Below are positions 7,297 through 13,474 of a stretch of DNA of 13,474 nt, piece by piece. Under the pieces are notes generated by a model. The model was not told the origin of the DNA. It saw nothing but the letters and a program-made list of their open reading frames with translations, and did not search any database. The DNA lies in assembly GCA_026770595.1 (NCBI GenBank), contig MU634295.1:1-13474 (forward strand), given 5' to 3'. The DNA is from Ochromonadaceae sp. CCMP2298 (taxonomy: Eukaryota; Sar; Synurophyceae; Ochromonadales; Ochromonadaceae). Both the position numbers and the translations under genes were made by a program. How positions within the stretch are numbered: the stretch's first letter is position 1; every line of letters begins with the position of its first letter.

Positions 7297-7782
7297 AGAT
7301 TTGATGACGATGAAATGCAGAGGTTCGTGGAAAAGAAGAGGAAACAGAAGCAGAATGCGGGTGCGACCACAGCGAATGAAACCTATGAGACATCGAGCAG
7401 CCGCAAGCAAAAAGGTCGTTCCAGGACAGATATCTCAGAGCTTGACAGCGACGTATTTGTTGACGATACGTATGAGCACGCGGCTGCAAAGTAATTCCTC
7501 GCAATCTATGCTGCTGCGCACTTGTGCAGTCGCGAGCAGTCAAGCGATTCGCGATTTGACGCAGCCACCAGCAACTCTGAGCTAGTAGAATTTCAGCAGT
7601 TGGCAGCAGTGCCCTTCATGGCGATTCTCAGTAATTTCCTGCAGCAACAAGCAAGGCACCCTTTGGCAGCATTTGCAAAACAGCTCGCGTCCAAAAAAAG
7701 GACAGATTTCTCGCAACAGTTACACGGCGGAAATTTGTTTAGCAAATTTTTGCAAAATTTCCCTGTCGCCTCTTCTCAGTGA
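7297..7782 (+). pseudogene. Protein-like reading frame with one internal stop, unrecognised
   Basis: One frame runs from just after TAA at 7294 to TGA at 7780, broken only by TAA at 7492. The first part, with an ATG at 7315, is lysine-rich and then acidic (RFVEKKRKQKQN followed later by DISELDSDVFVDDTYEHAAAK). The second part contains AVPFMAILSNFLQQQARHPL and AAFAKQLASKKRTDFSQQL. The composition looks like real protein, but I recognise no family. A 39-base GT-AG intron (7491-7529) would remove the stop, yet it is far shorter than every other intron here, so decay is the simpler reading. A transposon-derived fragment near the foldback is possible. Confidence 0.3.
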
Positions 7783-8321
7783 ACGTGGTCGGTGTGTCTC
7801 GCATCCTTAAAAAAACTCGTACTGCCCATTGATGGATGGGCACCCCAGGAAGTGTAGTGCAGGTGCACATGCAGACCCACATGCAGGTGCACATGCAGGT
7901 GCACATCATTCTGTATCTTGCGCGTGCTGGGGCTGTGCAGCAGAAAGAAGCGCGAGTAGGCGTCCAGGGTACCTCTATCCCTACCCCCACCACCATCACC
8001 ACTGCCATCCTCCCCCCTATGCTTTGTCTGCGCCTTCGTAGCGCGCACGCGCAGAGAAAACATGAGCAGCAGCTTCTCCAGGGGTGTCACCACGCAGTTG
8101 GCGAGCACAACTGGGTCGCAGTGGCTGCTGAGAGCAGTGGCCGACCAGTGGAAGCGCCCAAGGGCCACCATGTACTTTTCATAATGAGAAAATTTCTCCT
8201 CCTGCTGAGCATTCGAAAGCACAGACAGCTTGCTTGCTCGTCTTGTCTGCCGGCTGGGGCTCGCGACCCGCTTCCTATCCACCCACAAACACCTACCTGC
8301 CTCTGGACCGAACACTAACAC
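7776..8321 (-). CDS. Hypothetical protein frame, possibly one exon; unrecognised
   Basis: An uninterrupted minus frame of 181 codons. The part at about 7895-8215 looks protein-like: KFSHYEKYMVALGRFHWS, CDPVVLANCVVTPLEKLLLM and TLDAYSRFFLLHSPSTRK. A possible 3' splice site (TGCTCAG) sits just before it, near 8200. The remaining ends are low complexity: a 12-bp repeat at 7858-7906 gives a His/Val/Leu-rich tail, and the 5' part lies in the 144-bp duplication. No family is recognised and no start can be fixed. It may be a single exon or a remnant of a larger gene. Confidence 0.25.
   Translation of the reverse strand: MLVFGPEAGRCLWVDRKRVASPSRQTRRASKLSVLSNAQQEEKFSHYEKYMVALGRFHWSATALSSHCDPVVLANCVVTPLEKLLLMFSLRVRATKAQTKHRGEDGSGDGGGGRDRGTLDAYSRFFLLHSPSTRKIQNDVHLHVHLHVGLHVHLHYTSWGAHPSMGSTSFFKDARHTDHVH
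7858..7906. repeat. 12-bp minisatellite (CAGGTGCACATG)
   Basis: About four copies of a 12-bp unit, one of them altered (CAGACCCACATG). The sequence style resembles intron 1 of the YebC gene. Confidence 0.85.
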
Positions 8322-8507
8322 CTACTCCTGGCTATTGCGCCCCGCGCCTGCAGCCCAGCGAGGCATACACAGCTTGCTTGCTCGTCCTGTCTGCCGGCTG
8401 GGGCTCGCGACCCGCTTCCTATCCACCCACAAACACCTACCTGCCTCTGGACCGAACACTAACACCTACCCCTGGCTATTGCGCCCCACGCCTGCAGCCC
8501 AGCGAGG
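8227..8507. repeat. Tandem duplication, 144-bp unit, two copies
   Basis: Copy 1 (8227-8370) is followed immediately by copy 2 (8371 to about 8507), with only a few substitutions. The unit begins AGCTTGCTTGCTCGTC and ends near CAGCCCAGCGAGG. Because 144 is a multiple of three, plus frames run open through both copies, but the translations look arbitrary. No function is evident. Confidence 0.92.
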
Positions 8508-8528
8508 GACCGAGCGAATACTCACATA

Positions 8529-8803
8529 GAGTAAATAACTCCAATATAGAGAAGTTATCTCATTATGAGCGCATACTCAAAGAGAGAAAAAGTCTCATTT
8601 TATGAGAAAATAACTCCTCTTGTGGGGTCACAAAGGTGAGAAAATATCTCATTTTGTGAGATAATTACTCCTTATGAGTAATTACTCATAGTGAGAAAAA
8701 GTCTCAGTTGATGAGATAATTACTCATAATGAGATTGGAACTCATAGTGAGAAATATCTCCACCTCATCTCCAAATGAGTAATTTAGTGAGAAATTTTCT
8801 CAG
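8529..8803. repeat. Array of GAG-N6/7-CTC short palindromes
   Basis: About 13 units of GAG, six or seven mostly A/T bases, then CTC occur in 275 bp (for example GAGAAAATATCTC, GAGATAATTACTC, GAGAAATTTTCTC). They are separated by a few bases, typically AT or ATTTTGT, giving a period near 20 bp with GAG and CTC alternating about every 10 bp. A further unit, GAGAAAATTTCTC, lies at about 8186-8198. No coding potential is seen. Confidence 0.85.
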
Positions 8804-8810
8804 GATAGTT

Positions 8811-9479
8811 TGCAGGTGGTAGTAGTTCCATATCTGGATGCTGTGTCGATCGTGGCACGCCACTCCCGAGCTTTCTGTTCGTGGCCGCCAAACTCAAGAA
8901 AACGGCACCCCAAAAATCGTAAAAAAAAACAGCGTCACATATATGAAAATTTCACCCAGATGACGACATCCAAAACGTACATCTCAAGGAAGCACATTTA
9001 TAAACGTACGCAAAAAACCCAAATCAATAATACTTTTGTGGGTTTTGAAGTAGGCTTCATACAAAATCACCTTGGGGTGCAGGGTTTTAGGGTTTTAGGA
9101 TTCCTATCGGCGGTAGTTGCCGACTGAAAGATTTGGATCTAGGGCTAATTCCCTGTGTCAAAAAGAACGCATGCAATCCAGTTTATGTTTCCCTAGGGAA
9201 TGGTCGAAATAGATTTATCCCCCATCCATATTATGGGGCAGAAGTAATCATCCCATAGATTAGTTCACCATTATCTGGTGTTTAGTGGTTTTGATATTCG
9301 TCCGTGGGAGACGTCAGCTTTTTTCCGTTCGATTGATTGCCTTTGCTTCTCGCTGGGAGAATTAATTCATAACTAGACAGACAGAAACTGTGCAGCCACC
9401 ACGGTCACGCATCTGACTTCCGCGACGCCTCTTCACGCTCGCACCTGCATTTAACGCAGTCCTTGCTTTTCAGCACAGA
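8811..9479. other. Region without a recognised gene, upstream of the ice-binding gene
   Basis: A plus frame at 8810-9127 is lysine-rich and unrecognised. A short AGGGTTTTAGGGTTTTAGGA stretch at 9081-9100 resembles two telomere-type units but is too short to interpret. From about 9300 the sequence should include the promoter and transcription start of the ice-binding gene; I see no clear TATA box. Confidence 0.4.
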
Positions 9480-9513
9480 GTTCCGGTCTCTGTTCCATCT
9501 GCATTCCGAACTG

Positions 9514-9629
9514 GTAAGTCAATTAGGAACATCCATTTAATTAAATTAGCAGGCCCACAAATTAATTCTGGCACGCACCTCCTTCCTCACCCCTGACCCT
9601 CCCTTCTCCATCTTTTCTGCCCGAAGCAG
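9514..9629 (+). other. Probable 5'UTR intron of the ice-binding protein gene
   Basis: A strong donor CTG/GTAAGT at 9514 and an acceptor CCGAAGCAG ending at 9629, preceded by a long C/T-rich tract, define a 116-base intron that ends 14 bases before the ATG. Its length suits the other introns here. It lacks the TATTAAACCCC modules. RNA data would settle it. Confidence 0.6.
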
Positions 9630-9643
9630 CCCCACTCTGAAAC

Positions 9644-11833
9644 ATGATCGTCTGGTTATATCCTACGCTTCTGGCCGTCTTCTTCGCAATCGTTGCGGCC
9701 GAGACACCTATTGATCTCGGAGCTGCCGGTTCATTCGTGATATTGGCTGGTGCCGCCATCACAACTTCCGAAGCGGCCGTGGTCATGGGCGATATCGGAA
9801 GCTTCCCTACACCTGCCATCACCCTGACCGCTCCCACGACATTTATCGGAAACATCGATAACGTCCTCGCCGCGACGGCCCAGCAGGATCTGCTCATGGC
9901 CATCAACATTGCCAAGAGAAAGGTTTCCACCGAAACCCTCACCGGCCGAGATCTTGGTGGAATGACCCTGCCTCCGGGAGTCTACAAGTTCGCAGCCATT
10001 GCTCCGTTGAACGGTATTCTCACGCTCGATGCTCAGGGCGACGCCAACGCTGTGTGGGTTTTCCAGATCGGATCCGCATTGAATGTCGGCATCGGCAGCA
10101 GCGTCGTCTTCAAGGACCGCATTGGCAGCAAAGAGTTCGTGTACTGGCAGGTGGGAAGTTCCGCCACCTTTCTCCCCAGATCCTCCATGATCGGCAACAT
10201 CATGGCTTCCGTGAGCATCACCCTTGGGACCGCCGCGTTCCCCGGTGCCACGATCTACGGTCGCCTGCTTTGCACCACCGCCGTGACCATTGTCGGAGGC
10301 GGTGTCGGAGGCGCTCTTCCTGCTCCCGCCGTCACGAAGGTCCCCACCTTGAAACCCACAATGGCACCCACCAAGGCACCCACGGCTATTGCAACCACAG
10401 TTCCTACCATCGCCGCCACGAGCTTCCCTACCGCTGTTCCCCGCACGAGCGCCCCTTCTCTCAAGAAGAAGAAGGACTGCAAGTCCAAAGCCCCCACGGC
10501 AGTCACGAACAACTATCTTGACCTGGGTGATGCCGCTTTATTCGCGATCCTTGCTGGCACCCAGGTCAACACCGACGGCTCCTGCGTGATCACTGGCGAC
10601 ATTGGAGTGTTCCCTGGATCAACCGTCACCGGAATCCCCTCCTCCATCCTCCACGGAGTCATCCACGCTGGCGTTGCCCTTGCTGACAGTGCTCAGTTAG
10701 CTCTGAGCGCGGCCTACTACGTTGCTGCGTCCAAGAATGCCGACTTCGACCTCTCAGGTGCAGATATGGCAGGCATGACTCTGCTCCCAGGAGTCTACAT
10801 GTTCACGGACGCTGGAGCGTTGAACGGTCTGCTCACGCTCGATGCTCAGGGTGACGCTGACGCTGCATGGATTATCCAGGTCGGGTCATCGCTTGTCTTC
10901 GGCGTCGACAGCACGGTCCGATTCAAGTTCGGCGTGGGCAATCCTGAGTACGTGTACTGGCAGGTGGGCACTACCGCCACCATCAGCAAGGGAGCTACGG
11001 TCATCGGCAACATTCTCGCCTACTCCACTATCACCACTGACGTTGGAGCGGCGGTGAACAAGGGTCGCCTGCTGGCCAAACAGGGCCTCGTGAGCTGTGT
11101 CTCGACCGGTATCAACAGCCCCGCTGTCACGAGCGCTCCTTCCGCCGCCCCAACTGCCGCTGTCGTCGTCGCTACCGCTGCCCCCACCGCTGCGCAGAAG
11201 CCCGCTGTCAACCTTCGATCTGCCGGTGCCTACGCGATCCTGGCCGCCTCCGCCATCACCGCCACTGGCCCCAACTGCAAGGTCGTGGGCAATATCGGCA
11301 CGTCCCCTGCGGGTGGCATCACCGGATTCGATGTCGATTCTAACCTCTTCGGAGTGCAGGACCTCAACAATGCCGCCTCCCTCGCCGCCAAGGCTGACGT
11401 GCTGACAGCTTACTATGAGGCCAAGGCGAAGGTTCCCACCCAACCCGCCCTCACCGGCAAAGATCTTGGAGGGATGACTCTGGTTCCGGGAGTCTACAGT
11501 TACGCTGTTGCTGGTGCGATGGCGCCTAACAGTGTGCTCACGCTCGATGCTGGTGGCGACCCCAACGCCCAGTGGGTTATCCAGACCGGGTCCACGATGA
11601 TCTTCAACACTGGCGCCACGGTCGTGTTCAAGGACGGTGTTGGTAACCCCGAGAACGTCATCTGGCAGGTGGGCTCTGCCTCCACCATCTCCGCCGATGT
11701 AACGGTCATCGGCACCATCATCGCCTACTCGACCATCACCACCCTGGCTGGTGTGAAGGTTTACGGCCGCCTGTATGCCTACGTGGCCGCGGTGACCATC
11801 ATCTCCACCCAGGTCATGCCCTCCACGCAGTAA
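9644..11833 (+). CDS. Secreted ice-binding protein, three DUF3494 domains
   Basis: 729 residues with no intron in the coding region. DUF3494 ice-binding proteins adsorb to ice, limit its recrystallisation and shape brine pockets; sea-ice algae and bacteria secrete them. A signal peptide (residues 1-19, cleavage likely at AA/ET) is followed by domains at about 22-220, 291-490 and 521-725. Each has the family pattern: DLG or LRSAG with a Phe/Tyr-hydrophobic-ILA stretch, GDIG (GNIG in domain 3), GMTLxPGVY, LTLDA with GD, and YWQVG or IWQVG. Linkers (about 225-290 and 491-520) are Thr/Pro/Ala-rich with PT repeats; the first includes a basic KKKKDCKSK patch. No membrane anchor follows, so it should be released or cell-wall associated. 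High GC and lack of coding introns, beside heavily split genes, fit the known spread of this family by horizontal transfer. Confidence 0.95.
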   Translation: MIVWLYPTLLAVFFAIVAAETPIDLGAAGSFVILAGAAITTSEAAVVMGDIGSFPTPAITLTAPTTFIGNIDNVLAATAQQDLLMAINIAKRKVSTETLTGRDLGGMTLPPGVYKFAAIAPLNGILTLDAQGDANAVWVFQIGSALNVGIGSSVVFKDRIGSKEFVYWQVGSSATFLPRSSMIGNIMASVSITLGTAAFPGATIYGRLLCTTAVTIVGGGVGGALPAPAVTKVPTLKPTMAPTKAPTAIATTVPTIAATSFPTAVPRTSAPSLKKKKDCKSKAPTAVTNNYLDLGDAALFAILAGTQVNTDGSCVITGDIGVFPGSTVTGIPSSILHGVIHAGVALADSAQLALSAAYYVAASKNADFDLSGADMAGMTLLPGVYMFTDAGALNGLLTLDAQGDADAAWIIQVGSSLVFGVDSTVRFKFGVGNPEYVYWQVGTTATISKGATVIGNILAYSTITTDVGAAVNKGRLLAKQGLVSCVSTGINSPAVTSAPSAAPTAAVVVATAAPTAAQKPAVNLRSAGAYAILAASAITATGPNCKVVGNIGTSPAGGITGFDVDSNLFGVQDLNNAASLAAKADVLTAYYEAKAKVPTQPALTGKDLGGMTLVPGVYSYAVAGAMAPNSVLTLDAGGDPNAQWVIQTGSTMIFNTGATVVFKDGVGNPENVIWQVGSASTISADVTVIGTIIAYSTITTLAGVKVYGRLYAYVAAVTIISTQVMPSTQ

Positions 11834-12145
11834 GCTCTGAAGACCACCCACCTCAGGTGCGACGGAGCGCACAGCAGCGAGTTAGTTTACCTTTTCGGTA
11901 AATGCTTGCTTTTCCTTTCCTTTCGTATGATTCAACTCGTCACGGCGTCAATATGGTAGTCAGCACGATTTTGACCCCCATGGCTCACATGAGTTGCTTT
12001 TTCACTTTTATTTTGCGGATGTTGATATAATAGATGGTTCCACGCAGCTCCTCTCTGACATTTAAAAAAAATCCTTTCGTTTAAAAATCGTTTCTTTCTT
12101 GTGCAATATAACTGTATAAGTGATAATGAGAGCAGGGATGTGGAA
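11834..12145. other. 3' flank of the ice-binding gene; no gene seen
   Basis: This region should hold the 3'UTR. It includes a small hairpin TTTACC-TTTTC-GGTAAA at 11886-11902 and an AT-rich stretch at about 12000-12120. Several short frames exist but none looks like protein. Confidence 0.4.
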
Positions 12146-12924
12146 TTATATGCCTTCGTCCACCACTGGGAGCGCCATCTTGGCCAGCGCCTGGGAAAAC
12201 TAGACAACTGCTCGGAGGTGGTCTCCCACAGAGCACTGCGCAGGATCTAGTCTGTGTCCCTGCCGGTGGGACTGGGCAGCGTGGGCCCGCAGTTGTCCCG
12301 GTAGGCGCCGCGCAGCGTCTCGTCCCCGTGTCCCCGGGCCTGGGCGCCACTGCGTATACTGTTGTGGCGCCTTGCGGGATGGTCTTGGATGTGATTAGTC
12401 TGCTGGCCAGGCGGTTTAGGTGCGACGCTCTGCCGAGGCAGTCGTAGGCAGTAGGTAAAAGGTAGTAGGCAAGAGGAAGGCAACAGTTCAGTTGGCAGTG
12501 ACAGGGAGCAAGTGGGGGAGGGCGGTGAGGTGAGACAGAGGAACAGGGGGGGGGGGCTGCGTTGCGACGTTGCGCGTTGCTCACCTCCACAGGCTGGTCT
12601 TGATCACGCCTGGGTGCCACCGCCGTGAACTTGCGCGTATTAGCAACCCCGCTGTCCTTGATGTGGTCTGCCAGGCCCTTGGCGAACAGCAGATTCGCGA
12701 GATTGCTCTGCCCGTACGCCTCCCACGACCGGTATCGCATCCCTTTGGTGTAGTGCAGCTCCTCCGTCTTCACCTGTCAAAACTGGTGAGCGCCCCATGA
12801 AGAGCGAGGCGCGTCGCTGCACTCGACCTCTGGAGGTTGTCCCATACATCCCGGGGATCGTGAAGCCAGTTGAACTTACGGCGAAGCATGCCGCCAGCAC
12901 CAGCAGCAGGAGTCTGGAGAACAT
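12146..12924 (-). pseudogene. Chimeric pseudogene: plastid presequence joined to a short-chain dehydrogenase fragment
   Basis: 12924-12790 encodes the 45-codon presequence copy. Sixteen bases later, after the acceptor-like TTTTGACAG, a short-chain dehydrogenase/reductase (retinol-dehydrogenase-like) fragment begins at 12773 with VKTEELHYTKG. It has WEAYGQSNLANLLFAKGLA, where the usual catalytic Lys of YxxxK is Asn, then HPGVIKTSLW in a shifted frame. After an intron (12584-12430) come SKTIPQGATTVYAV, a second frame change, GAYRDNCGPTLPS, a TAG at 12249-12247, and LRSALWETTSEQL. The NAD-binding N-terminal half with its Gly-rich motif is absent. The presequence is not in frame with the fragment. 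With the lost Lys, two frame shifts and one stop, it cannot make an enzyme. It may still be transcribed. Confidence 0.85.
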
Positions 12925-12927
12925 GTT
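12790..12927 (-). repeat. Plastid presequence cassette, copy B
   Basis: This is the second copy of the 138-bp block at 6561-6698, same orientation, three substitutions. It carries the signal peptide, Phe21 and the basic transit part. Flanks are unrelated to those of copy A: the sequence before the ATG is new, and after MGR it runs into what looks like the last 16 bases of an intron. Confidence 0.95.
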
Positions 12928-13474
12928 ACTACTAAGGGTCACCACGCACTTTTTTGGGGCGTTTAATCTTGGGGCGTTGGTGTCTCTCCCCTGCTCGCGC
13001 GTCCCCCAGTTGCTCGCGCGTCTCCCCTTTCCCTCCCCTCTCTCTCTCTCTCTCTTGCTCGCGCGTCCAGAGAGTTGCCCCCTTTCCCTCCCCTCTCTCT
13101 CTTGCTCGCGCGTGTCTCTGGTGTGTAGTCAGTTGCTCGCGCGTGTGTGTCCCGACTCCCCTGTCCCGTCTCTCCTCTCTCTCGGGGTCTCCCCTTTCTC
13201 CGGTTAGAGAGCAATTAACATTTTCCACATCGTTGTGCGGTGTGTTCGGGGAGGGGGGTGGATCCCGTTCATCGCTAATTGGTCTCTCAAAAACCAAAAT
13301 TGATACTTGGGGGTGTTTGGACGAAGGATGAAGGATCTCAGTCGTGACTCTATCAGGGCCATCTGAAAGGTGGCCTTGATATAGTAGAGTGTATGCGCAA
13401 ACGCAAAAAAGTTACGGTCTGGGGTAAAAAAGTCACGGTCATACGTTTATTTTCGGAGGGAGTCACGGCTCGGC
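12928..13474. repeat. No gene; GC-rich minisatellite and short repeats
   Basis: At 12982-13147 the 12-mer TTGCTCGCGCGT (first copy CTGCTCGCGCGT) occurs five times among C/T-rich spacers such as CTCCCCTTTCCCTCCCC and a (CT)n run. At 13347-13391 an imperfect hairpin pairs ACTCTATCAGGGCCAT with GTGGCCTTGATATAGTAGAG. At 13405-13470, GTTACGGTC, GTCACGGTC and GTCACGGCT follow one another, the first two behind AAAAAA. Long frames on both strands here are low complexity. Confidence 0.7.

Noticed and set aside
7491-7529. A 39-base GT-AG intron removing the internal stop of the 7297-7782 frame
   Set aside because: Other introns in the window are 96-424 bases long, and no branch-like module is present. 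An internal stop is the simpler explanation.
9081-9100. Telomere-like TTTTAGGG units
   Set aside because: Only two units are present, and such short runs occur by chance in A/T-G-rich DNA. The window is not a chromosome end.
10886-11872. A 328-codon frame on the minus strand, opposite the ice-binding gene
   Set aside because: It is Gly/Asp/His/Arg-rich and mirrors the codon bias of the strong DUF3494 frame on the other strand. It has no recognisable domain.
12081-12773. A 230-codon minus frame as an intact dehydrogenase
   Set aside because: Only parts of it match the family. The conserved segments HPGVIKTSLW and GAYRDNCGP lie in other frames, and it reads through an intron.
12797-13331. Long frames on both strands in the right part of the window
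   Set aside because: They translate the C/T-rich minisatellite into Ser/Leu/Pro or Arg/Glu/Gly repeats and have no protein-like core.

Overview
This is nuclear DNA from a eukaryotic microalga. Two genes are split by many GT-AG introns, one protein starts with a two-part presequence of the kind used to enter a red-derived secondary plastid (signal peptide, Phe just after the predicted cleavage site, then a basic Ser/Thr/Arg-rich transit region), and a secreted three-domain ice-binding (DUF3494) protein points to a cold or sea-ice habitat. A cryptophyte, stramenopile (pelagophyte, diatom or similar) or haptophyte would all fit; the sequence alone does not decide.

Layout, left to right. 1-557 (-): 5' part of an F-box-like/leucine-rich-repeat gene running off the left edge. 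558-893: intergenic, with the start regions of two divergent genes. 894-3714 (+): a complete ten-exon glutaryl-CoA dehydrogenase, mitochondrial. 3715-4143: convergent 3' flanks, each G-rich in its own sense. 4144-6695 (-): a complete eight-exon plastid-targeted YebC/TACO1-family gene. 6696-7300: its upstream region, with two CCAAT motifs and two strong DNA hairpins. 7297-8320: protein-like but broken or unrecognised reading frames. 8227-8810: a 144-bp tandem duplication, then an array of short GAG-N6/7-CTC palindromes. 9480-11833 (+): the ice-binding protein gene, with an intron-free coding region and a probable 5'UTR intron. 12146-12924 (-): a chimeric pseudogene, in which a near-exact copy of the YebC presequence is joined to a decayed short-chain dehydrogenase fragment. 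12928-13474: GC-rich minisatellite and short repeats.

The most notable observations are these. (i) Most introns of both multi-exon genes are tandem arrays of a roughly 25-35 nt module resembling a branch site plus pyrimidine tract (TATTAAACCCCCTCTCTAT-like). The module is always in the sense of transcription, and in many introns the last unit forms the real 3' splice site. (ii) A 138-bp block carrying the plastid presequence (AAC plus 45 codons) occurs twice in the window with three differences. This suggests that presequences can be copied as a cassette independent of exon borders. (iii) Two exon 3' ends, with their donor sites, are duplicated about 90 bp downstream inside introns; one leaves an open, in-frame 31-codon extension.

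The intact genes have unrelated jobs (lysine/tryptophan catabolism in mitochondria, translation support in the plastid, ice binding outside the cell). Nothing suggests co-regulation beyond shared intron style.
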